A program made the translations under genes and the position numbers. From positions 199,312 through 226,196 of the forward strand of contig VHZZ01000071.1 in the NCBI GenBank assembly GCA_009801015.1: a stretch of 26,885 nucleotides of DNA, given 5' to 3'. Shown one piece after another: positions 11,001 through 21,200 of this stretch (position 1 is the first letter of the stretch; every line of letters starts with the position of its first letter). The DNA comes from Silene noctiflora. Taxonomy: Eukaryota; Streptophyta; Magnoliopsida; Caryophyllales; Caryophyllaceae. Below the pieces are notes generated by a model. That model had not been told where the DNA came from. It saw only the letters and a program-made list of their open reading frames with translations, and ran no database searches.

Positions 11001-11664
11001 GTGGACGGAATGGAAAGGGGTGGGGAAAGGAGAAGGGGAATGGAGCAGTGGTGTTTTCCTTCCCTATCCTACAATGTTGGAAGGATTTTGTTCCATTTCC
11101 CTTTAAGATACTGTCGACCATCTTTTCCCTCAAAATGTCTCATCAAAAGCATGAGTACAGGACTCCCATTTGACTCCACACTACCACACCCTCAGTATGG
11201 ATGGCACTAAGTACGTCTAGAAGTACACGTTGATGAACGCCAGAATACATGAAGTATGAACATTCTGCACCATACAAAAATGCTACGAACTCCTACTAAA
11301 TGAAAATCAAAACACAGCCTAATCTTGCTCCAGCTAAGAAAACTACCATATTGAAAGCTAAGGGGAGAAAAAACAAAACCTCACCAGAATTGAAAATGCA
11401 TAAAGGTAAACACAAATAGGTTTGAGGAATCAGAGCATTACTCACATTGCTTTGCACATACTCGGAGCTTGACCCTAAGATTTTCTCCCCATACGCACTC
11501 AATCCACTGCGAACCAATCCCGAACCAGGGCCATAGAATGGATTCCCAAACGGATTAGCTTGGTTAGGGTAGGGTGGTTGTTGGTTCCCCGCCTGCGGGC
11601 CCATGTGGTGCACAAAGTGTTGTTGCTGCTGCCCTCCAGGCTGAGCTCCCATGTTATTATACAT
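8064..11664 (-). CDS. YIF1: YIF1-family (Yip1-interacting factor, HRF1 domain) membrane protein
   Basis: Four coding exons (11446-11664, 9774-9872, 9537-9688, 8064-8451) with GT-AG borders join into 285 codons, close to the size of plant homologues. Residues 1-45 are rich in Gly, Gln and Pro and presumably cytosolic. Then come the family blocks [36 protein letters not shown] and GHWTR, and [19 protein letters not shown] leading into the first membrane span (about 134-155). Four further hydrophobic segments follow in the last exon, with [18 protein letters not shown] and [18 protein letters not shown] between or within them, and a terminal hydrophobic WLF end. Known relatives act with YIP1 in ER-to-Golgi vesicle transport. 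Upstream, a 5'UTR intron (11667-12530) is inferred from a CAG|GTAG donor at 12531 and a TTGTAG acceptor just before the ATG; that part is not proven. Confidence 0.93.
8571..8750. repeat. Tandem duplication in YIF1 intron 3
   Basis: Copy 1 (8571-8665) and copy 2 (8666-8750) both run from aagaaatatttagagaatta to the motif gactatctacatc. They differ by a few substitutions and a 10-base indel. Confidence 0.8.
10284..10510. repeat. Two imperfect direct repeats in YIF1 intron 1
   Basis: Blocks at about 10284-10385 and 10394-10510 share cttctttaa-ccacaagtt, caatgaaat- or taatgaaat-like sequence, and aatcagttataactcaac followed by a-cct-aagttc-tgacag. They are a degenerate local duplication in the 1573-bp intron. 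Confidence 0.6.
10983..11110. repeat. Purine-rich tract with a pyrimidine-rich inverted partner
   Basis: Bases 10983-11050 are almost all A and G with many G runs (for example gaggaga and gggggtgg). A pyrimidine-rich stretch follows (ttccttccctatcc, ttccatttccctt). The two are partly complementary, so this may be a decayed inverted-repeat element inside YIF1 intron 1. The G-rich strand might form unusual DNA structure. Confidence 0.4.
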
Positions 11665-11795
11665 GTCTACAATCTAACAATTAAAAACACCAACCAACAT
11701 CAAAATAACTTCTTAAAGCATCTCACTTTCGTATTGCAAAACTTATGTGAAGCCATTCTACAACCGAAGTTATAACATTTCAAATTTTCAATACA

Positions 11796-12480
11796 ATCTT
11801 CAAGCTCAAGTTCAGATAAAAACATTTTGATACAACGAAATAATTAAAAACAGCAGTGAACATGAATAACTTTTGTCATTCATAAGCGAGAAAATTCATA
11901 ATTAAGATCTTGCTTTCAAGTAATCCAATCATTTCAATCTTCAAGCTCAAGTTTGGATAATAACATTCCAATACAACCGTATAATAACACAACCGAAGAA
12001 CATTTCAAATTTTCAATACAATCTTCAAGCTCAATCTCACATTACAATATTTTGATACAACGAAACAATTAAAAACCGCGAAGAACAAGATTAACTTTTC
12101 TCAATGATAAGGGATGAAATTCACAATAAGCATCTCGCTTTCAAGTAATCAAGTCATCTCAATCTTCAAGCTCAAATCCGATAATAACAATTCAATACAA
12201 CCAAACAATTAAAAACCGTGAAGAATGCGAATAACTTTTCACATTCATAACAGAGGAAATTCAAAATTAAGCATCTCAATTTTCTCATGTAATCAAATCA
12301 ACTCATTCTTCAAGCTCAAATTCAGATAATAACAATCCATTACAACCGAATAATCGAAAAACAGCGAAGAACATGAATAATTTTTCTATCTAATTCATAA
12401 AAATATGAAATTCACTTCAAATCATCTCAATTTTCGAGCTGAATTCATAAATAACTTTACAATACAGCGAATAATTGAAA
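11796..12480. repeat. Degenerate tandem repeat filling the inferred YIF1 5'UTR intron
   Basis: The phrase atcttcaagctcaa or a close variant recurs at about 11796, 11937, 12021, 12162 and 12306, with a weaker copy near 12431. Most intervals are near 140 bp. Between them aacaattcaatacaacc-, aataattaaaaac-g-gaagaac- and taacttttc-cattcata-type blocks repeat in the same order. The array makes up most of the leader intron. Confidence 0.7.
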
Positions 12481-12531
12481 ACTTAACGATGATATATTTC
12501 TTAATTACTTTGTCGATATAAAGAAACTACC

Positions 12532-13932
12532 TGATTCGAATTTGTTGCGTATTGAATTGATGAATGCTGATTTACAAGATCTACAGCTTTGATTGTTTGA
12601 TTATTGCGATTAATTTTCTAGGGTTTTAGTGGTAATTATCGATCGATTTCTGGAAGAGCTGTGAATCGAAGGCTTTATTTTACTTCAATAAACATTGGCG
12701 AAATTTCAATCAACGGCTTTTAATACGGCAAACGAGTCATTCGTTCGGGTTTTATTGAATCAACGGTTTTGATTATGACAAGTTTGATTGCGCAAAATTT
12801 CGTCCGGGCAGGAAAAATGGATTGTGTGTACTGGAACCGGAATTAAAAATTTCAGTCCGTCCTGTCGTCTGACTTTTTTTCAGATTCCGGTTTTCGATCC
12901 GGTCACATTTTGGCCAAATTTTTTTGGTCCGGGCCGAAAAGACCGTAACTATTCTTATTTGATTTTTTTTTTTCTTAAAATATTATTTAAAAACATCGTA
13001 AGCCTACAAAGCATGTCATTCGGTTTGTATTTTGGATCGGATTTTTTCAAGTAGTTATTCATTTTAAATGCGTGTTTAATCGAGTAATTTTTTTAATAAA
13101 GCTTTTGTGCGGGGTACGATTATTTTGGACCTGATGTCTTGAGTTATTACCTGTCATTTTGTCTTTTTTCTAGTACATAAGAGGCGCGATCCCGAAAAAC
13201 TAATTTGCTATTACACGAAAAATATCCAACCCAAAAATATCCTCACGAAGACTGGGACAACGCTCGAAAGGAGGATAGTCCGTAGCCTAGAAGAGTTGGA
13301 GTAGCGCTTAAGTTAACCCCTTGATTAGTTAGTCACTCGGTAGCTCGGTTCACTTCCTTATATGTATGCTCTAGCTTGATAGTCTAGCACTATAGCTCTC
13401 ATCTTTAATTAGGTTTTGCATTTTTTTGCACCAGGAATTTGAGGTTATTGCTAACAAGTTGATCTTCACTAATCAGTTGAATGTAAGGGTAATTATCCAT
13501 TTAAATAATTAATTATACTAGGGTCAACTCTAAATTGTAATTCAGGTTTGAATTGAGTAAATTTTGTCAAAACGAGTTATACTTACGGTAAATGAAATTG
13601 TTCCATACTAGAGATACCGAGACTAGACACGTACGAATTACTTATCAGTCAAAACCAAGTTTGCTAAAAATTATTAGAAATAATTTATTTTAATCAAAAT
13701 CTTAATACTTAAACCACTACCCGTTAATCCGTCATTAGCTAACTTCGAAATAATTTATAACTAAAATGACCCAATAATAATACCCAAGTTAAAATATGAT
13801 GAATGCTTATAATCCGGCAAAATAATAAAATCTTTAACAAACGCCCTAACAAATCCAAAACTAGACAATAACGAGGGTCCAATGTTACCTTGTTTAAGAT
13901 AAAATATCAAAATTAAGAATTATATCAACAAC
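12532..13932. other. Gene-poor region between the YIF1 leader and tRNA-iMet
   Basis: The left edge (to about 12680) probably holds the YIF1 first non-coding exon and promoter on the minus strand. Around 12795-12955 there is a block rich in GGTCC/CCGG words (ggtccgggccg, gatccggtcac), like the repeat near 26000-26490, so probably a decayed element. The rest is AT-rich. Small open frames here show no recognisable protein features. Confidence 0.4.
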
Positions 13933-14004
13933 ATCAGAGTGGCGCAGCGGAAGCGTGGTGGGCCCATAACCCACAGGTCCCAGGATCGAAACCTGGCTCT
14001 GATA
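13933..14004 (+). tRNA. tRNA-iMet-CAU: Initiator tRNA-Met (CAU)
   Basis: The 72-base cloverleaf folds completely: acceptor ATCAGAG/CTCTGAT, D-stem GCGC/GCGT, anticodon stem GTGGG/CCCAC with loop CCCATAA (anticodon CAT), T-stem CCAGG/CCTGG, then A73. Initiator features are present: an A1-T72 terminal pair, three G-C pairs next to the anticodon loop, and a T-loop ATCGAAA without the usual T54. The plant Pol III CAA motif (tcaacaac) lies just upstream and a run of at least nine T from about 14026 can terminate transcription. It sits about 300 bp beyond the 3' end of nuclease gene 2, just outside the duplicated unit. Confidence 0.96.
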
Positions 14005-14025
14005 TACAGTGAAAGCTTCCAGCCA

Positions 14026-14036
14026 ATTTTTTTTTT
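14026..14036 (+). terminator. Pol III oligo-T terminator of tRNA-iMet
   Basis: An uninterrupted T run begins about 22 bases after the mature tRNA 3' end. It is the first T4-or-longer run downstream. Confidence 0.75.
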
Positions 14037-14305
14037 GTATAATAAAATGATGGTCTCGCAGTGTAAGACGGTATTACACAATAGTTGTTATATCTTGGAT
14101 TCGTGGCCTTTTTGCAGATACGATTCTCTTGCATCTCAGTTTCGGAATTGATATGGTTGCAGGAAAAAAACTATACAGCAATAAGTTGATCGAAGGGAAG
14201 TTTTCTGAATTCTGTGCAATTTTATTTCATGGCAATAAATGTTTCACATCAAATACGGTTAACTATAGCGGGTTATAAGCAGTACATCATCATCATCTTA
14301 GTCTA

Positions 14306-17300
14306 TTAAATCGTAGATATAACTTGCTTCTTCTTCTGTGTCGGCATCTGCATCCTGGTTTTTGCTCCGAAAATTTCTTCGAGAAGGGCTGCCAAGCGCA
14401 CTCCACCTTGAGCTAGCCTTTTCTCCACGATTGGAAGCCGAGAGTGAAAGTAGTTATCTATGTATCAAGAAAATTGAATCACATTAAGAGGACGAGATAC
14501 GTGTTAACCAACTCCAAATTATTAATTTTGAGATTATGAAGCTGTTGTTGTATTAGGCTAATTTGAGGTAATTTGAAATATACTTCAAATTAACAAAGAC
14601 CACAGAAATCTGTTCTTAAGTGGAACTATACGAATTGATCTTATGGTTCGAGAATTACCATCCAGTTGGGTTCCGTTTGTGGCATCCTTGTATGCATATT
14701 TACAGGCCAAAGAAATACTCTCTTCTGCGTACCTGCACAGGTAATAAAGTCCGTCTCAAGATGCTGTTGGGTGACTACATGGGATAGTGGCATCTAGACC
14801 TCACATTCTGCACTAACTGCAAATGCCCGACTCAAAACCTAACCCGTGAAGAAACAGACCCATACCCGAAATGACCTGATCCATAACAAGCTGGTCCAAA
14901 AAGGAGTTGATCCCGAACTGACTAAATATGAACAGATTTCTTAATAGCCACGACCTGGTAGACTCGAAATGACCCAATAACAGTGTGTCCTGAAGTAAAC
15001 TGAACTCATAATGACCCGACCAGACAAATGATCTGCCTGCCTTATCTAGTACTGGTATATGATCAGGTAAAACAGCATATTTACTTTGGACCACTTACTG
15101 ATTAGGACAAACTGAGCGGAGACATGCTTTTGAGGATTTGATCTCACTTAATCGGTCATCCTGAATTTAGTTAAGAAGCAAGAATTGTTAGCAAAGGCGA
15201 GCTATATATCTGCCAGTATGCCATGCATCTCAGTTCGACACATAATGCTCTTGTCAGCGCAGAAAGCAAGAAACTTACTGTCATATTACTCTTGATTGCT
15301 TCGATCAGGTTCGTCAAATTTGAACCGTAGTATCTCTCCAAGGCTGTGTCAATAATTTCATCATCCCACACCTATAAAGTACAGAATTACAGATTAATTA
15401 GGTTTGACATTCCTTATAAGAAAAACACATGATTATTGAACAGACGCGCCTTGTAACATTTTGGACGCAGCAGAATACTTGGTTTATCTATGAAACAGAA
15501 ACAGATGCATTATACAGCAATGCCTATATATATGATCATTGTACAGTCTATCTGGAAGTTGAAAGAGCGATCGACGTGGATGTTTCCGTGTCTGTTGCTA
15601 AAGAAAACTGACAGAATTGATAACGAGCAGCTGATAAAGTCACTGAGAGGGCTTGAAACCCGTTAACATCAAACTTCCCTTGTGGGCTTGTGGCCCCGTT
15701 TATTACACCAAAAGAGAGAAAATGACAAGAGCAAGTAAAGAGGAGTCGACAAAGAAATGAAACATACACGATGCAAATTGGTCGTCTTATTGAACCAGCT
15801 GATAATAATCCGGTTTCCACCCAAGTCTTCCATGTATCCAAGATGTAAAGGCTGCAGCAAAGGCCTCATTTCAAAATTTAACCACAGAAATATCCAAGTT
15901 CATGACTTTAGAGATCTTTAAGTATGAAGATGGGTATATGGACATAGTCTTTGCTTATGCATCAGCTTTCCGCGCTTCATATAACAAATATAAGGAAGAA
16001 GCTAAAATTAAACTATCTGAATTCCTAACATGTGTAGTAATTGCAAACATAAGCACCGGGAAACAAATGAGCAGTCCAGCACACCTGATGAAGATCGCCC
16101 ATGAAATGCGCCAGAAACATGAGTGCCTCTGTCAAGTTATCTATATATAACGTAATTCACCTTAAGTTAGACAAATTTTAAACCAGAAGAAAGGCAACTT
16201 AACAGATATGCAGTTCTACTTAATCTGATTCTTTGAGTTCCTATGATTTTTTCAAAAAACCCGTCATAAAATTTGAAATAGTAAAAACCATAGAAACAAA
16301 GATAATAGTATATTACAGATGACTTACATTTGGAATAAGCTCCATAGTGATGATATACAGACTCGAGTTGTCGTGTATAATTATAAATTGCTCCAACTAC
16401 ACATCTGTTTTTCACATTTGCAGCATTGTGACAGTCTCCTGCACGTTTATATGTTACAGGTTAGACTGATTCCTAGATGTCGGCTACCTCAACTGGCAGG
16501 GTTTTAGCGGCGTGGTAAAATTTGAGGATCTTACTACAATAATCAAAACTACACCCAAAGTTAGGAGCGTTAGCATAATGCAATTCACCACTCCAGGGAT
16601 AGCCTTTACGAATCTCAGGCAAATCAGGCCATGAACAAACGTCTGCTAGTTCGCCATTTGCAGATTCTGGCAATAGTTCTTTCATAGTATCCTTGGCTGC
16701 TTCAGTAAGATAGTCCTGTAAAAAGAAAAATATTATCTGTCTTAAAATATGCAGTAAATATTTTTTAAACCTTAACCAATCTATCTAACAAGTTATAATC
16801 ACTCTTGCAATAGCTATGAATTCGTAAACGATAATAATCCGAACAATATTAAAGACAACCTAAACAAACAAAAAAACTGGAAACTTTAACCCAAATAGTA
16901 CAGTTCAAACCACAAATTACATATAATCCGAACAATGCTTTAACCCAAATAATCCTAACAATGCTATGAATGCATAAATGTTTTTTCAGATCTGTTGACT
17001 TTACAGAATGTTCAAGCCATAAATCTTCGGGTAGATAACAAGCAAGAAGTAGACGCCAACAAATGTAGCATCCAAGTGCGGTTACATCCTAAAACTTATT
17101 TAAGATCACAGGTACAAACAGTTCAGACTCCAACAAATGCAGCATCGAAATGCGATTACATCCTAAAACTTATTTAAGATCACAGGTACAAACCGCGTGG
17201 ACTCCAACATATGGAGCATCCAAATGCGGTTACATCCTAAAACATATTTAAGATCACAGGTACAAACCGCGTACATGACCCCTTAACTTTCTCGATACAA

Positions 17301-17479
17301 GCAAGTAACTTCTCGGTACAACCGTAAAACCAGATTAGCAAGTTATAAGAAGAATGGAACAGTACCTGAGCAATCTTACAAGTAGCATAATGCCCTGCTT
17401 CTCCCCAACTAAGTATAGCAGGAATCAGTTGGAAGAACACGAATCCTATAGAAATCGAATATACATTTCGCAAAGCCAT
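14306..17479 (-). CDS. S1/P1-type nuclease, divergent plant paralogue (gene 2)
   Basis: Nine exons with GT-AG borders give 308 codons: 17366-17479, 16535-16715, 16328-16438, 16085-16140, 15768-15851, 15279-15371, 15099-15160, 14659-14732, 14306-14457. A signal peptide (1-24) precedes the mature N-terminus WGEAGH. The nine zinc ligands are all present: W25, H30, D69, H84, H147, D151, H157, H181 and D185, so catalysis looks possible. Exon phases equal those of gene 1. Closest features are ENDO2/4/5-type (WDDEIIDTALERYY, RLAQGGVRLAALL). Mature position 63 is Asn rather than Asp, as in several Arabidopsis paralogues recalled from memory. Exon 7 (DDRLSEIKSSKACLRS) lacks two tryptophans usual in the family. 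The C-terminus adds a Gln/Lys tail (QKKKQVISTI). At exon 2, only the A|GTAAG donor avoids a stop codon at the junction. Confidence 0.92.
14793..15055. mobile_element. Decayed hAT-like repeat in intron 7 of gene 2
   Basis: The segment starts tagacctcac and is full of degenerate gaccc/atgaccc words, like the intact TAGACCT element at 3937-4621. A counterpart occupies the same intron of gene 3 (about 18655-18890), so the insertion predates the gene duplication. The right end and target duplication are eroded. Confidence 0.5.
17052..17273. repeat. Three-copy 74-bp minisatellite in intron 1 of gene 2
   Basis: Units start at 17052, 17126 and 17200 with gac-ccaaca-atg. Each carries tacatcctaaaac and atttaagatcacaggtacaaac. 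The matching intron of gene 3 has only one diverged copy (about 21018-21067), so the expansion followed the gene duplication. Confidence 0.85.
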
Positions 17480-17549
17480 GTAAAAATCTTATAGTTTACA
17501 ATTTAAGTAAAAAACTAATGTCTGAATCTTAGTTCAGCTATAACATTTA

Positions 17550-17557
17550 TTTATATA
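17550..17557 (-). promoter_or_regulatory. TATA box of nuclease gene 2
   Basis: The minus strand reads TATATAAA about 70 bp upstream of the ATG, a canonical plant TATA box. The equivalent TATATAAG lies at a similar distance in gene 3, so the element is conserved between the duplicates. Confidence 0.6.
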
Positions 17558-17560
17558 TGA

Positions 17561-18070
17561 AATAATTATTTCGAAATAATCACCACTAGGATGGATATCC
17601 TATATTTTATTACAGAGCTCTAAACATGGGGTTTGTAAGCAACCATACTTCTACAAAATAAACTAAGTTTAATGAGAATGAAGACAAAATTTCCTCGTTC
17701 TAGTCGGATTAATATTTTATTAGAACACATAAATAATTATAAGCAACATATACCTTAGAATAAGGTGAAAATAGGGGATAACAATGATCTAAAAAAAGGA
17801 TTAACGGAATTAGAATAGGTTGCGCAAACGGTAATCTGGGTCAGAGTTGAGTTGATTAATTAGTGTTTGGGTCGAGTTAATTTGGGTTACGAGTCTGATC
17901 AATCGGGGTTTGATTCAGCTCAACAAAAGCTCAGCACTGCATAAAATCCTTCAAAAAAAAATGCACAGTCCCCTTTCAAGGACATTGAAAACTACACAAA
18001 TAAGTCAACTTTAATCTAAATGTGTGCAATTTAGCATTAACAAAATATTCCCTCCGTCCCAAATCATATA
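17561..18070. other. Intergenic spacer between nuclease genes 2 and 3
   Basis: No gene is seen. A segment with gagttaatttgg and tttgattcagctcaa (about 17870-17925) recurs at a similar upstream distance from gene 3 (about 21740-21815), so the ancestral duplication may have reached this far. A lone Stowaway-like end (attccctccgtccc, 18047-18060) abuts the start of unit B. Confidence 0.45.
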
Positions 18071-18233
18071 TCAGAATCAAGTATGTGGTTGCTGGAAAAA
18101 ATTATACAGCAGTAAGTTAATCAAAGGGAAGTTCTCAGAATTTAGAGCAATTTTATTTCATGGCAAGAAATGTTTCACATCAAAGACGATTAACTCTAGT
18201 GGGTTCTGAGCAGAACATCATCATCTTAGTCTT

Positions 18234-21200
18234 CTAAATCGCAGATATAACTTGCTTCTGCTTCTGCACCCTGATTTTTGCTCCGAAAATGTCTTCGAGA
18301 AGGGCTGCCAAGCGCACTCCACCTTGAGCTAACCTTTTCTCCACNATTGGAAGCCGAGAGAGGAAGTAGTCATCTATGTTCCAACAAAACAAAACCAGAT
18401 TAAGAGGACGTGATTCATGATAGCGGACCCTAAATCATTTGGGATTACAAATACTGTACATAAAATCAATTCTAAAGTCGAAGCATATGAATCGAGGTTG
18501 TTGTTTGTGAATTACCTTTCAGTTGGGTTCCATTTACTGCATTCTTGTATGCATATTCACAAGCCAAAGATATACTCTCAGCTGCGTACCTGCACAGGTA
18601 CCGTCTTAACTCTTAAGATGCCGTTGGGTGTGAACATGGGATGGAGTGCCACTTAGACCTGACACATCTGCTCTGACGCGAATGTGTGCGGCCCAAACCC
18701 ACCCAAATAGAATAACCGCAGCAGACCCATAACGAAATGACCTGATCCATAACAAACTAAATAATGACCCATATGGGATCTGAACCAATAATAATGACCA
18801 TACGGGATATGAACCAATAATAATGTTCCTCTACATGACCCAAACTAATGACACAACTGACCCAAATGACCTGATTGCCATTTCAAGTACTGGCAATCTG
18901 ATCACGGAAAACAGGATATGTACTTACTGATTGGGACAAATTGAACGGTGGCATGCTTCCGCGGATTTGATCTCACTTAACCGGTTGTCCTGAATTTAGT
19001 TAAGAAACTTGTAAGAAAAAGGAATCGCGGGGGCAAACGAGTAATGCTATAAGGTAAAATCGGAAAAAATTCGAAAATTCAACTAAAATTTCAAAGTTTT
19101 CATTCTAGGCAAGAAGCTTACTGTCATAGTACTCTTGGTTACTTCAATCAGGTTCGTCAAATTTGAACCGTAGTATCTCTCCACTGCTGTGTCAATGATT
19201 TCATCATCCCACACCTATTAAGTATGGATTAATTAAGTCGCCACTCAGAGAAAAAACATGATTATTAACAGTGGCGGAACTAGGATTTGATGTGATTAAT
19301 GTACAGTTTACTTGGAAGTTGGAAAAGTGATTGACATGGTATTTTTTGCCTAAAATAACTGTAAAATTGATAAAGCGCAACTGATGTCAGCTGATAAATT
19401 CAACTAGAGGAGATAATCATGACCTAGGTTTGAACCCGTCGACATCAAACTGCCCTTGTGGACTTTTAGCCCCCTTTAAGCCAAAGAAAAGAAGAATGGC
19501 CTAGGTTTGAACCCGTCAACATCAAACTGCCCTTGTGGACTTTTAGCCCCCTTTACGCCAAAAAAAAAAAAAAATGATAAGAGCAAGTGAAAGATTAGAG
19601 AAAGAAATTAAACATACATGGTGCAAATTGGTCGTCTTATTGAACCAGTTGATAATAATCCGATTTCCACCCAAGTCTCCGAGATATCCAAGATGTAAAG
19701 GCTGCAACAAAGGCATCATACATGTAGGAAAAATATAGTTCACACACATTCTATCTGACATTCATTTCGTTGGTATAAATCTGTCTCTCGGCTAATATTA
19801 TATCCAAATCGTACTTCCATATCCAATAGGATCAAAAAGTTTGATACTCTTTGGCAATGGAGTATGATGAAACAAAGCAAAATGTTTTACTACTCTATGC
19901 AGAATGAAATAGTGTTTCTGTTAGATTCTGCCTCAAAGAACAAGTTTCTGCAAGAAATCGTTAATCTTCCGTATTGCTAGCATGTATTCTGAAACCTGAA
20001 TGCTCAACATATTTACGAGTAGTAATTAGCAAACACAAACACCAGGAAACAACTGAGCAGTTCAGCACACCTGATGGAGATCGCCCACGAAATGCGCCAG
20101 AAACATGAGTGCTTCTGTCAAGTTATCTATATACAAATAATTCACCTTAAGTTAGACTAATATTAAACCAGAAGAAAGGTGACTTAACGGATACGTTATA
20201 CTTCTTAATCTGATTATTTGACTTCGTATACTTATTTCAAAATCCCGTCAAATCAGAGATAAAAGTACATTACAAATGGCTTACATTTGGAATAAGGTTC
20301 ATAGTGATGATAGACTGACTGAAGTTGTATTGTATAATTATAAATCGCTCCAACCACACATCTATTTTTCACATTTGCAGCATTGTGACAATCTCCTGCA
20401 CGTTTAAACATTACAGGTTAAACTGATTAGCAGATGTCAACGAGCTCAACTGGTAGGATTTCACCAGAGTGGTAAAATTAGAGGATGTTACTGAGATAAT
20501 CAAAATTACACTCCAAGTCAGGAGTGTCAGCAAAATGCAATTCACCACTCCAGGGATAGCTTTTACGAATTTCACGCAAATCAGGCCATGAACAAACAGC
20601 TGCAAGTTCGCCATTTGCAGATTCTGGCAACAGTTCTTTCATGGCATCTTTGGCTGCCTCGGAAAGATAATCCTGTAAGAAACAAAATGAAAAAGGGCCT
20701 AACGTAAACTGAACTGATCTTAACTTATAGGACCTGAACTGACCTACGGTGAACTTAACTAAACCAAACTAAACTAACAGAACAGAAATTCAGTCAAAAA
20801 GAACAGGGCATAAGGGTAACCTAAACGAACAAAAATGGAAACTTTAGAGCAAATAATACCAAGTTTGCATTATTTCCAGTTTCCACTAATCCCATGCGAA
20901 TTAAATTTTCTCGAAGTAATCCCTGAACTACAATACCTTTTCGATCAATTGTTTTTTTCAGATCTGTTTACTTCACAAAATGCTGAAAAAGATAACAAGA
21001 AAAGAGTAGAATAAACCAACAAACGTAGCATTCAAGTGCGGCAACACCCTAAAACTTATACAAAACCCAGCATTCACATTTTCATATCTAACAGTCTTGG
21101 AAACAATCTCTTTGTTCTTACCAAGTAAAACCCGTGTACATCAAAGCCCTTTACTTTATCGATACTAGGCCAATCTAGCGTAAAAATATGCTACTACAAA

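Larger units (their letters stand above)
14136..17560. repeat. Tandem gene duplication, unit A (contains nuclease gene 2)
   Basis: This unit aligns with 18071-21475 through both UTR flanks, all exons and most introns. On the 3' side, similarity begins near tcagtttcggaattg (14136) versus tcagaatcaagtatg (18071) and is plain from the tatacagca block onward. On the 5' side it runs past aaaaactaatgt-tgaatctta to the TATA box region. The unit offset is about 3.93 kb. Confidence 0.85.

Noticed and set aside
11001..11210. Plus-strand open frame opposite YIF1 intron 1
   Set aside because: Lies on a purine-rich, inverted-repeat-like tract inside an intron of a confident gene.
12788..13054. 88-codon plus-strand open frame
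   Set aside because: Falls on GGTCC-rich repeat DNA and a T-rich tract; low-complexity Phe-rich product with no motif.
13933..14004. LTR retrotransposon primer-binding site
   Set aside because: The full cloverleaf, Pol III signals and lack of flanking LTRs show a tRNA gene, not a PBS.
16995..17177. 60-codon plus-strand open frame with an internal repeat
   Set aside because: It is the 74-bp minisatellite of gene 2 intron 1 read in one frame.
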